From positions 425,726 to 489,725 of the forward strand of contig NZ_BAABHK010000008.1 of NCBI RefSeq assembly GCF_039542055.1: DNA of 64,000 bases, read 5' to 3'. Position numbers and translations under genes: made by a program. The notes beneath the pieces were generated by a model. The model was not told where the DNA came from. It ran no database searches and saw only the letters and a program-made list of their open reading frames with translations. The DNA is from Actinoallomurus vinaceus (GTDB lineage Bacteria > Actinomycetota > Actinomycetes > Streptosporangiales > Streptosporangiaceae). This document shows, piece after piece, positions 6,904-14,586 of this stretch (the first letter of the stretch is position 1; each line of letters begins with the position of its first letter).

Positions 6904-8280
6904 TCAGGCGACCTTCGGCGCGGCCCGCATGCCGAAGTAGACGTAGGGTGTGCCGTCCGGAAGCGTCCCGAACACCAGCGGCAGCCACGGCGCGCTGACG
7001 GGGCCGACACCGGGCATGGCGAGCACCGTGTCGGACACCGCCACCAGGTCGGCCTCGATCGGCGGTGAGTAATCGGCCATCCCGCCGGTCAGCCGCAACC
7101 GCAGACGCGGCACACCGTCCCGCTCGCCGATCGTGATGCGCACCCCTTCGCGTTCGTACGTGCCCGCGAGCGCGGCGACGTCGACCGGCCGCGGTTCCGC
7201 GGCGGGGGCGAAGACGTCGGGCATCCGCACCCCGGCGAGCTCACCGAGCAGCTCCTGGAACAGGTCGACGAACAGACCGGTCGCACCGCCGCCATTGGTC
7301 AGCAGCGCGGCGGCGACGCCGCTGCCGGGCACGACACGCAGGTACGAGAACTGCCCGCCCGAGGCGCCGTCGTGGCCGTAGCCGGCGACACCGTCCCAGT
7401 CGTACAGCGCCCACCCGTGGCCCCATCCGTCCGCCATGAACGTCCATCCGTCCACGCAGTCGACGACGCGTCGCCGCATCGTCGCCGCCGACTCGGCGGA
7501 CAGCAGGCGCGTACCGTCGGGCGCGGCGCCGTCGTCGAGATGCATCCGCGCGAAGCGGACGACGTCGACGGCACTGACGAGGACGCGCCCGTACGGTCCG
7601 GCTGAGCGCGGCAACATGTCCCACACGGGCGCCGGCTCCGGGTCGCTTCCCAGCTCGCCGAGATGGGTCATCGCCACCCGGAACCGCAGCGCCTCCTCCG
7701 GCAAGGTCATCGAATGCCCGAGACCGAGCGGCGCCAGCAACCGGTCGCGCAACGCGTCGTCCCAGGTCTGACCGGTGACCACCTCCACGATCCGGCCGAG
7801 GATCGCGTACCCGGTACTGCAGTAGGAAACGACGGTCCCCGGCGGGCAGTCCTGACCCACGTTCGCGCACGCCTCCACGTAACGGGCGAGGCAGTCGTCA
7901 CCGCGACCGGTGTCGAGGGTGAAGTCCCCGGCGATCCCGCTGGTATGGCTGAGCAGACGCCCGATCGTCACGCTCTTCGTGACCTCGTCATCGGCGACCG
8001 CGAAGCCCGGCAGGACGTCGACGACCCTGCTGTCGAGCCGTAGCTCACCGGAGTCGACGAGCTGCATCACCAGCGTCGCCGTGTACACCTTGGCGATCGA
8101 ACCGGACTGGAACACCGAGTCCGTGGTCACCTCCACGCCGGTCCCTCGGTGCAGCACGCCACTGGCCGACTCATGGATCGTCCCGCCCGCCAGCACCGCC
8201 AGCGCGGCGCCCGGCACGTGATGGGCCGCGCGCAGTTCATCAAGCCTGGCCTGCCAGTGGTCGGCGTCGAATCGCGACAT
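6904..8280 (-). CDS. Serine hydrolase, beta-lactamase / DD-peptidase class C family
   Basis: A 458-residue penicillin-binding-protein-like hydrolase. SxxK appears as SIAK (about residues 60-63, in FQSGSIAKVYTATLV), the second motif as YCSTGY (YxN-like Tyr), and the C-terminal block has HDGASGGQFSY in place of HxG. A further C-terminal segment of about 100 residues resembles the DUF3471-type beta domain of such esterases. No signal peptide, so it is probably intracellular: an esterase, amidase or D-aminopeptidase rather than a true beta-lactamase. The ATG at 8280 begins MSRFDADHWQARL. It diverges from the TetR gene at 8405, and the shared intergenic operators suggest direct repression. Confidence 0.8.
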   Translation of the reverse strand: MSRFDADHWQARLDELRAAHHVPGAALAVLAGGTIHESASGVLHRGTGVEVTTDSVFQSGSIAKVYTATLVMQLVDSGELRLDSRVVDVLPGFAVADDEVTKSVTIGRLLSHTSGIAGDFTLDTGRGDDCLARYVEACANVGQDCPPGTVVSYCSTGYAILGRIVEVVTGQTWDDALRDRLLAPLGLGHSMTLPEEALRFRVAMTHLGELGSDPEPAPVWDMLPRSAGPYGRVLVSAVDVVRFARMHLDDGAAPDGTRLLSAESAATMRRRVVDCVDGWTFMADGWGHGWALYDWDGVAGYGHDGASGGQFSYLRVVPGSGVAAALLTNGGGATGLFVDLFQELLGELAGVRMPDVFAPAAEPRPVDVAALAGTYEREGVRITIGERDGVPRLRLRLTGGMADYSPPIEADLVAVSDTVLAMPGVGPVSAPWLPLVFGTLPDGTPYVYFGMRAAPKVA

Positions 8281-8306
8281 GAAGCCAGTCCCTTCCGCAT
8301 AACGCA

Positions 8307-8378
8307 CCGTACAGTGTGCGGCGCTCCGCACACTGTACGGACGACTATGCACTGTTCGCAAAGCCGTACACTGTTCGG
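8307..8378. promoter_or_regulatory. TetR operator array between the serine hydrolase and tetR genes
   Basis: A perfect inverted repeat: 8307-8321 (ccgtacagtgtgcgg) and 8326-8340 (ccgcacactgtacgg) with a 4-nt centre. The half-site core actgt(a/t)cg then recurs in the same direction at 8332, 8351 and 8370, exactly 19 bp apart. The array covers the divergent promoter region and is the likely binding site of the adjacent TetR protein. Confidence 0.75.
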
Positions 8379-8404
8379 GCGAGGATCGTCGTGAAGGAGA
8401 CCGC

Positions 8405-9145
8405 ATGCCGGCCGACAAGCAGCCGTACCCGTCGGTGTGGGCCCGCCCGCAGCGGCCCCGGCGTGAGCAGCCGCCGCTGAGCCGGCAGCAGATCGTGGCC
8501 GCGGCGCTCGAACTGCTGGATGCCGAGGGCATCGACGCCCTGAGCATGCGTAAGCTCGGCACCCGCCTGAACGCCGGAGCCACCTCGATGTACACGCATG
8601 TGGCCAACAAGGACGAGCTGCTCGAACTGGTCGTCGACGAGGTCTACGGCGAGGTCGAGGTGCCGGCCGCCGACGACCCGGCCGGCTGGCGCGCGGCCAT
8701 CACACGCTGCGCCCACAGCCTGCGGGCCGCGGTCCTGCGCCACCCCTGGATCGTCTCCGTGCTCGGTGAGACGGGCGTGGCCTATCTGGGGCCGAACGTG
8801 ATGCGGCAGAACGAGGCCATCCTCGCCGCGTTCGAGCAGGGCGGCTTCACGCTGGAAGCGGCCGATCGGGCCCTGAACACGGTCGTGGCCTACGTCATCG
8901 GGGTCTCGACCAGTGAGGCCGCGTGGTTGACCACACTCGCCCGCAGCGGCCGAAGCGAGCAGGAATGGGTCGAAAGCCTTTGGCCGGCCGCCGAACAGGC
9001 CGCACAGGATTATCCGCGACTGCGAAAGCTGTACGCCGCCCAGCGAAACCAGAACCTGAGCGCCACCCGCGACGACGACTTCGACAGCGGACTCGAATGC
9101 ATCCTCGACGGCCTGGCCGCCCGCTTCGCCCCCGCAGGGGGTTAG
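8405..9145 (+). CDS. TetR/AcrR regulator with TetR_C-like domain
   Basis: A 246-residue repressor. The helix-turn-helix covers about residues 27-75 (LSRQQIVAAALELL ... LSMRKLGTRLNAGATSMYTHVANKDELLELV). The C-terminal part has the pattern of the tetracycline-repressor-type ligand domain (ALNTVVAYVIGVSTSEAAWL). The ATG at 8405 follows gaaggaga. It probably represses itself and the divergent serine hydrolase through the operator array at 8307-8378. The ligand is unknown; it may be a beta-lactam- or ester-like substrate of the hydrolase. Confidence 0.88.
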   Translation: MPADKQPYPSVWARPQRPRREQPPLSRQQIVAAALELLDAEGIDALSMRKLGTRLNAGATSMYTHVANKDELLELVVDEVYGEVEVPAADDPAGWRAAITRCAHSLRAAVLRHPWIVSVLGETGVAYLGPNVMRQNEAILAAFEQGGFTLEAADRALNTVVAYVIGVSTSEAAWLTTLARSGRSEQEWVESLWPAAEQAAQDYPRLRKLYAAQRNQNLSATRDDDFDSGLECILDGLAARFAPAGG

Positions 9146-9210
9146 ACCAGAGGCGAATCCTTTCGCGGTGTGGAGGCCTCTTATGGGGTGATGGCCACAA
9201 CGGTGAGGAG

Positions 9211-9297
9211 ATGTGGATGAGCGACCTCGTGACGCCGACTGTGCGGCAGGCGCGCTTCAGGGCCTCGTTCCGGCGGCAGAGGCGGGGACGTGGCTGA
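9211..9297 (+). CDS. Small ORF overlapping the sigma factor start
   Basis: A 28-codon frame with a good ribosome site (ggtgaggag) and two possible starts, ATG at 9211 and ATG at 9217. It ends at 9297, 8 nt inside the sigma factor gene that starts at 9290. The peptide (MSDLVTPTVRQARF...) has a very Arg-rich C-terminus. It may couple translation of the sigma factor or act as a small partner. It could also be chance. Confidence 0.35.
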   Translation: MWMSDLVTPTVRQARFRASFRRQRRGRG

Positions 9298-9865
9298 GCG
9301 CCCTTGGGCGAGCGCGCAGCTCATCGAGGCCGCGCAGGCCGGTGATCGCGAGTCGATCACTGCGGTGATCTATGGTGCCCATTCGCACGTGCGGCGCTTC
9401 GCGGAGCATCTTTGCGCGTCCCCGCAGGATGCCGAAGACGCCGCGCAGGAAGCACTGATCATCCTCTACCGGAAGATCGGCTCACTGCGCGCCACCGGGG
9501 CACTGGCATCGTGGATGTTCCGAATCGTCCGGAACGAGTGCCTGCGCCGCGCTCGAGTGCTGCTCGACCGCTACGACGAGGTCGAAGCCGGCCTGGTGAC
9601 CTCAGCCGAGGACGAGGCCATCCGGCGCCTGGAAGCCGAACTCGTCGCCCAGGCGATCCAGGAGCTGCCCGAGGTTCAGCGCAGAGTATTGATCATGCGG
9701 GACGTCCTGGGCTACCCGGGGCGGACGGTCGCGGAGGCGCTCGGCCTGAGCAACGCCGCGATGAAGTCCCAGCTGCACCGGGCCCGCAACAGGCTCCGGC
9801 TCAGCCTGAGCGGCATGACCGGCCCCACCGGCGGCCCGAACGACCCCGGAACCACCAGCGCCTGA
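9290..9865 (+). CDS. ECF-type RNA polymerase sigma factor
   Basis: A 191-residue ECF sigma factor. Region 2 is seen at about 20-85 (HLCASPQDAEDAAQEALIILYRKI... ASWMFRIVRNECLRRAR) and region 4 at about 120-175 (QAIQELPEVQRRVLIMRDVLGYPGRTVAEALGLSNAAMKSQLHRARNRLR). The GTG start at 9290 is preceded by gaggcgggg and overlaps the small ORF at 9211-9297. No anti-sigma factor gene is adjacent. The redoxin gene follows 51 nt downstream with its own ribosome site, so the pair may form a thiol or peroxide stress unit, which is an inference from neighbourhood only. Confidence 0.88.
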   Translation: MAERPWASAQLIEAAQAGDRESITAVIYGAHSHVRRFAEHLCASPQDAEDAAQEALIILYRKIGSLRATGALASWMFRIVRNECLRRARVLLDRYDEVEAGLVTSAEDEAIRRLEAELVAQAIQELPEVQRRVLIMRDVLGYPGRTVAEALGLSNAAMKSQLHRARNRLRLSLSGMTGPTGGPNDPGTTSA

Positions 9866-9916
9866 CCTGCGTGGACCGCATTTCGCACAAACCAAGTTCG
9901 AAGGAGAACTTCCGCC

Positions 9917-10384
9917 ATGCTCGAAACCGGATCGCCCGCGCCCGACGTGGTGCTGGAGGACACCGACGGCCGGGCCGTCCGCCTGTCCGACCACCAGGGC
10001 GACCACGCCGTGCTGATCTATTTCATGCGGTCGACGTCGTGCCCGGTCTGCAACAGGCACGTCCAGGACCTCATCCGGCGCCGTGACGAGCTCGCGGCCG
10101 ACAACGTCCAGGTGCTCGTCGCGGTTCCTGAGGGTCGCCAGGAAGCGGCCGCGTGGAAGGCCAAGCGCCGGGTCCCGTTCCCCGTCCTCGTAGGCCGCCG
10201 GAGCACCCCGCACGAGATGATCGGCCTGAGCAGAAAGGTCTTCGGCTCGCTGCAGCAGTCGGGCAGCGTCCTCATCGATTCCCAGGGCATCGTCCGCCAC
10301 GCCCACGGCGCCACCATGCCCACCGGCGGCTACGACAAGAAAGGGATCACCGCCGCCGTTCAGAGTCTCCGCGCACCCGCGTGA
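9917..10384 (+). CDS. AhpC/TSA-type redoxin with CPVC motif
   Basis: A 155-residue thioredoxin-fold peroxiredoxin-like protein. The active-site motif is STSCPVC, with Cys42 and Cys45. The opening GSPAPDVVLEDTDGR and the segment FGSLQQSGSVLIDSQGIVRHAHGA are typical of the family. No signal peptide. It probably reduces peroxides or acts as a cytosolic thiol reductase. Strong ribosome site aaggaga before the ATG. It is in line with the ECF sigma gene upstream and converges with the response regulator, with 8 nt between the two stops. Confidence 0.85.
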   Translation: MLETGSPAPDVVLEDTDGRAVRLSDHQGDHAVLIYFMRSTSCPVCNRHVQDLIRRRDELAADNVQVLVAVPEGRQEAAAWKAKRRVPFPVLVGRRSTPHEMIGLSRKVFGSLQQSGSVLIDSQGIVRHAHGATMPTGGYDKKGITAAVQSLRAPA

Positions 10385-10392
10385 TCTAGGCC

Positions 10393-11052
10393 CTAGGTGA
10401 CCAGGCCGTTGCGGTAGGCGTAGACCACCGCTTGCACGCGGTCACGCAGGTCGAGTTTGGTGAGGATGCGCGACACGTACGTCTTGACGGTCTCGTGGCT
10501 GATCACCAACGTCGCGGCGATCTCGCCGTTGGACAGGCCGTTGGCGATGAGGCGTAGTACCTCCAGTTCGCGTGGGGTCAGCGCGGTGTCGCCCGGCGTG
10601 TCCTGGGTGGGACGGATCCGCGCCGCGTACCTGCCGACGAGCTGCCGCGTCACCTCGGGTGCCAGCAGCGCGGCGCCTGTCGCGACGGTGCGGATGCCGT
10701 GCAGCAGCTGCGCGGGCGGGGCGTCCTTGAGCAGGAACCCGCTCGCTCCGGCGCGCAGCGCCTCGTACACGTACTCGTCCAGGTTGAACGTGGTCACCAC
10801 GAGCACCTTGATGGGGTCCACCACTCCGGGACCGGCCAGCAGACGGGTCGCCTCGATGCCGTCGAGCACCGGCATCCGTACGTCCATCACCACCATGTCC
10901 GGATCCAGCCGGCGGGCGAGGTCGACCGCGGCGCGCCCGTCTCCGCACTCGCCCACCACCTCGAGGTCGGGCTGCGCGTCGATGATCGTCGCGAACCCCG
11001 TGCGGATCAGCGCCTGGTCGTCGCAGACCAGGACCCGGACCGGTGCGTTCAC
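10393..11052 (-). CDS. NarL/LuxR-family response regulator
   Basis: A 219-residue regulator. The receiver domain is at 1-125 with acidic pair Asp11-Asp12, phosphoacceptor Asp57 (VMDVRM) and the conserved Lys in FLLKDAPP. The LuxR-type HTH is at about 155-215 (LTPRELEVLRLIANGLSNGEIAATLVISHETVKTYVSRILTKL). The GTG start at 11052 overlaps the stop of the sensor kinase gene in a GTGA junction, so the two are translationally coupled. It is the last gene of a three-gene operon, protease-kinase-regulator. The target is likely its own operon, an inference from the usual behaviour of this class. Confidence 0.92.
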   Translation of the reverse strand: MNAPVRVLVCDDQALIRTGFATIIDAQPDLEVVGECGDGRAAVDLARRLDPDMVVMDVRMPVLDGIEATRLLAGPGVVDPIKVLVVTTFNLDEYVYEALRAGASGFLLKDAPPAQLLHGIRTVATGAALLAPEVTRQLVGRYAARIRPTQDTPGDTALTPRELEVLRLIANGLSNGEIAATLVISHETVKTYVSRILTKLDLRDRVQAVVYAYRNGLVT

Positions 11053-12203
11053 GACGGGCTCCCCGCGGGAATGCGCGCCCGTACGACGAACCCGCCGCCC
11101 GCCCGCCGGTCCGCGCTGAACTCGCCGCCCAGGGCGTCGACCCGTTCGCGGAGCCCGGCCAGGCCCCGCCCGCTCCCGGCGGGAGAGGCGGTTCGCGAGC
11201 CCGAACCGTCGGTGCCGACCTCCACGGTGATCTCCTTTTCGCGATAGCGCACATGGACCACGGTGCGGCTGCCGTGGGCGTACTTGAGGGCGTTCGTCAG
11301 GGCCTCCTGCACGACCCGATAGGCCACGAACTCGGCACTGCCGGCCGACTCCGCCGGACTGCCCTCCTCGGCGAACTCCACCGGCTGCCCGGCCTGGCGC
11401 GTCTGCTCCACGAGCGTGTGAAGTTCGCCGACGGACGGCGTCCTGACCTCGGTGCCGTGGTCGGGGTTGAGCAGGTCGAGCAGGTGCCGCAGGTCGGCGA
11501 TCGCCCGCCGGCCGGTGTCGGTGACGGCGCTCAGAGTGGTGTCGAGGCGATCGGGCGCGGCGGTCAGGTAGCGTGCCGCCTCGGCCTGCACGACCATCGC
11601 CGTCACGTGGTGGGTCACGACGTCGTGGAGCTCGCGGGCGATGCGGGTGCGCTCGGCGGCGCGGGTGGCCTCGGCGACGTGGCGGCGGCGTTCGGCCTCG
11701 GCCGCCCGGGTGGAGCGCAGCCAGGCCCCGATGCCCCATGCGAGGGCCGCCAGCAGGTAGAACGTCACGTACTCGGTCGGCGCATCGGTCCCGCCGAGCC
11801 GGTCGAGCGCGACCGCCAGCGGCAGGAACGCGGCGGAGAGGAGGACCGCGGTGACGCGCCGCCGACGTTCCAGATGGGCGCCCGCGCTCAGCAGCGCGAC
11901 GGCCAGTCCGGCGCCCGCGACCGTGTGGTAGGCGCGGATCTGGTCGACGGCGAAGCCGAGTGACACCAGGGTGAGACAGGCGGCCGGCCACCGCCGGCGC
12001 ACGGCGAGCGGGAGGCACTCGAGGGCGACCACCACGACGGCCAGCGCGTCGAAGGGGCGGGCCGGCAGGCCGCCGACCTGCGTCCCGTGGTCGTGGAACG
12101 ACGGCAGGAACGACAGGACGACCAGCAGCAGCGCGAACGGGAGATCCCGGACCGTGACGTCACACCGCCGCCACAGGTCCGGGACCCGCCGGAGATCGAT
12201 CAC
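11049..12203 (-). CDS. Sensor histidine kinase, NarX/DesK-like (HisKA_3)
   Basis: A 384-residue kinase. The N-terminal ~150 residues hold about five hydrophobic helices (a DUF7134-like sensor with short loops). The dimerisation/phosphoacceptor helix has ARELHDVVTHHVTAMVVQAEAA, the His of ELHD being the acceptor. The ATPase domain shows the N box (VVQEALTNALKYA) and G2 box (GSGRGLAGLRERVDALGG). The GTG start at 12203 overlaps the stop of the CPBP gene (GTGA), and the gene's own stop overlaps the regulator start. The membrane sensor has almost no extracellular part, so it probably senses an envelope or intramembrane signal. Confidence 0.9.
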   Translation of the reverse strand: MIDLRRVPDLWRRCDVTVRDLPFALLLVVLSFLPSFHDHGTQVGGLPARPFDALAVVVVALECLPLAVRRRWPAACLTLVSLGFAVDQIRAYHTVAGAGLAVALLSAGAHLERRRRVTAVLLSAAFLPLAVALDRLGGTDAPTEYVTFYLLAALAWGIGAWLRSTRAAEAERRRHVAEATRAAERTRIARELHDVVTHHVTAMVVQAEAARYLTAAPDRLDTTLSAVTDTGRRAIADLRHLLDLLNPDHGTEVRTPSVGELHTLVEQTRQAGQPVEFAEEGSPAESAGSAEFVAYRVVQEALTNALKYAHGSRTVVHVRYREKEITVEVGTDGSGSRTASPAGSGRGLAGLRERVDALGGEFSADRRAGGGFVVRARIPAGSPS

Positions 12204-13033
12204 TGCGCGAGCGTAGCGGTCGCGGCGGCGCGGGCACCGCGCCGGCGAGGGACCAGGTTGCCGCGCCGGTGGGCCAGCCACATGAACACGATCGTCAGCA
12301 GCACACCGAACACGACCGTGTACGGGCTCGCCTCCGGCCCGAACTTGCCGCCGGTGACCAGGGCCGGGCCTGAGGTCACGCCGTGCAGCAGCCCTTCGGT
12401 CTTGCCATTGCCGGAGACCTCGGTGCCGAAGATGCCGGCCTCGGCGAAGTTCCAGCCGAAGTGCAGGCCGATCGGCACCCACAGGTTGCGGGTGGCGGCG
12501 TAGGCGGCGGCGAGCGTGCCGCCGGCCTCGATCGCGATGGCGATCGCGCCCCACAGGGTGGCGTCCGGGTTGGTCAGGTGCGACAGGCCGAACAGCACAC
12601 TGGTCAGCGCCAGCGCCATCCACGTGCCGACGCGTTCCTCGACGATCCGGAACAACACGCCGCGGAACATCAGTTCTTCGGTCGCGGCGGCGGCGGCCAT
12701 GAAGCCGAACAGCCCCACCGCGCCCGCCGTCGACCCGTAGCCGTCGACCCGGTAGTCGCCCAGGAAGACGAGGTTCACGATGACGGCCGCGAACCACCCG
12801 ACACCGATCAGCGCCCCCAGGCCGATGCGGGCGGCGGCACCTTTGATCGCCACCTCCACCGGCGCGCGCCGCTCGGACCACCGCACCACCCGGGCGTACA
12901 CGAACACCGAAAGCGCAGCCGTCGCGACACCGAGGACCAGGCTCAAAAGTGCGTTCCCCTGCACCGCGGTCACGAGCTGTCCGCCGACGGCAGCGACCAC
13001 CACGACGGGCAGGAGCTGCTTCAACAATCGCAT
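12200..13033 (-). CDS. CPBP-family intramembrane metalloprotease (CAAX/Abi type)
   Basis: A 277-residue protein with about eight membrane helices and the complete CPBP site: Glu119-Glu120...Arg124 (TEELMFRG), His152 (FGLSHL), and His191...Asn195 (HFGWN). CPBP proteases are glutamate-type intramembrane enzymes; bacterial members include bacteriocin self-immunity proteins and signal-processing proteases. It is the first gene of an operon with a kinase and response regulator, both starting in GTGA overlaps. That suggests the protease acts on, or is controlled by, the two-component system. The ATG at 13033 follows gaaggag. No bacteriocin gene is seen beside it. Confidence 0.88.
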   Translation of the reverse strand: MRLLKQLLPVVVVAAVGGQLVTAVQGNALLSLVLGVATAALSVFVYARVVRWSERRAPVEVAIKGAAARIGLGALIGVGWFAAVIVNLVFLGDYRVDGYGSTAGAVGLFGFMAAAAATEELMFRGVLFRIVEERVGTWMALALTSVLFGLSHLTNPDATLWGAIAIAIEAGGTLAAAYAATRNLWVPIGLHFGWNFAEAGIFGTEVSGNGKTEGLLHGVTSGPALVTGGKFGPEASPYTVVFGVLLTIVFMWLAHRRGNLVPRRRGARAAATATLAQ

Positions 13034-13199
13034 GACGACTCCTTCGCGAGATTCCGCGGCAGGAATGCCGCGGCTACGTCGAGAACGCTATGGATTCGAC
13101 GGTTTGGAATCGTCACCGCGCGGTGGACACTCGTGGGTAGCTCGCATGGGGGACAAGCGCGCCGCGATGTCGATGATCTGCTGCTCGAATGTGACCGTT

Positions 13200-14432
13200 T
13201 CAGGCGGCCGGCGCTGAGCCTTTGACCTTCTGGGCGAGATGCCGCAACTCGGCGGTGCACATCATGAGCCTGCGTGCCGGAAGGTGTTGCACGTAGTGGT
13301 CCACATCGGCGCCGAGCGCGAACACGTGCACGGGGACCCCGGCGTCGCGACCGGACTCGACGGCTTGGCGCAGTCCGGCCAGGACGGCCGGATGCCGGGT
13401 CTGGTAAATGGAGGAGACCAAGTGGTTGTTCCGGTCGACGGCGAGGTAGAACTGGATCAGGTCCTTGGTGCCGACGAACAGTTCGCCGGCTCCAGCGGCG
13501 CAGAACTCGGCCGCCGAGTGTACGGCGGCCGGCGTCTCGATGAAGATGCCGAGCGGCGTGTCGTCACTCAAGCCGAGGTTCTGCCGCAGTCGCGAGAACT
13601 CGTCGCGGTCGTTGATGAACGGAACGGCGAAGCTCAATCGGTCCGCGTCCGCGCCCAAGCGTTCCCTGACGTGGGCGCGGAGCGCCCGGAACGCATGTGG
13701 GTAGTTGCGCTCATGCAGCAGCCATCTGGCGCCGTGGAGGCCGAGTTCGGGGTTCGGCTCGTCGGCCACCTGTACACCGGTCGTGATCTGGGCGGCGTCG
13801 TCCGAACGGAGGTCGAGCAGTCTCATGACCAGGCGTTGGCCGGGGAGGAGTTCCTTCACCATCGAGCACAGCTCTGCGGCCACGGCGGCGCCGTAGCGCT
13901 CGGCCTCCTGGACCCCCGCCCGAAGTGAGTCGATCGGGCTCAGGGCGGCGGCGAAGCAGAGGAACTCCTCGCGGATGAAGTACGAGTTCGCGCGCTCGAC
14001 GCGCGGTGTGAGGGCGTTCGTGGACCGGATGTCCGTGGCGTCGGCGATGACCACGCAGATCGACTCGATGTCGTCGAAGGTGGTGGCCGGGATCTCCGAC
14101 GGCTGCGTCACGGGTTCGGCTTCGCCGAGAACGACCGACTCGCGATCGAGCAGAATGGTGACCTCGTCGACGAGCGCCTCTAACTCGAACGAGTCGATCC
14201 GAAGAACGGGAATCCCGCGCGAACGGCAGAGGGACTCCATGTGGCCGGTCCGGCCGCCTCTCGCGCAGATCACCGCGGAAGAGCCGAGGATGGCATCGTA
14301 GAGTTCGGGGCCGAGCGTATCGACCACCAGAATGGCACCGTCGATCGGATTCCTGGTTCGATTGCAGGTGCCACGAACACTCCGCTTGTTCGAACCGACG
14401 AGCAAAACCCCTGGTACTTCGCGAGGGCCCAC
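13200..14432 (-). CDS. Degenerate PTS enzyme I / PEP-utilising protein without ATP or HPr domain
   Basis: A 410-residue protein. Residues ~28-85 form the swivelling phosphohistidine domain with GGRTGHMES (the His equals His189 of E. coli enzyme I). Residues ~130-400 are the PEP-binding barrel: IREEFL (YRTEF-like), VMRLLDL, NPELGLHG, FIETPAA and GTKDLIQFYLAVDRNN. Compared with enzyme I as I know it, the GMCGE motif with its catalytic Cys502 is missing (VHVFALGAD instead), Asn454 is Lys, and GGDK is RSDD. No HPr-binding domain and no ATP-grasp domain are present. It probably uses the fold for something other than normal PEP phosphotransfer. The GTG start at 14432 follows gagagagg. The FAD-binding protein gene lies 154 nt upstream. 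Confidence 0.75.
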   Translation of the reverse strand: MGPREVPGVLLVGSNKRSVRGTCNRTRNPIDGAILVVDTLGPELYDAILGSSAVICARGGRTGHMESLCRSRGIPVLRIDSFELEALVDEVTILLDRESVVLGEAEPVTQPSEIPATTFDDIESICVVIADATDIRSTNALTPRVERANSYFIREEFLCFAAALSPIDSLRAGVQEAERYGAAVAAELCSMVKELLPGQRLVMRLLDLRSDDAAQITTGVQVADEPNPELGLHGARWLLHERNYPHAFRALRAHVRERLGADADRLSFAVPFINDRDEFSRLRQNLGLSDDTPLGIFIETPAAVHSAAEFCAAGAGELFVGTKDLIQFYLAVDRNNHLVSSIYQTRHPAVLAGLRQAVESGRDAGVPVHVFALGADVDHYVQHLPARRLMMCTAELRHLAQKVKGSAPAA

Positions 14433-14586
14433 GAGTGTCCTCTCTCACTGATTCCGGGTCGGCTGGTCCGGAGTCGACCGCGCTTCGACGTGTTCTGCGG
14501 TCCACCTCTCCGGTCAGCGCATAATCAGAGGCTGGCAGCCGTCGAGACGGCCGCACAACTTCTCGATTGCCGAGGTGGCTTTCCGG

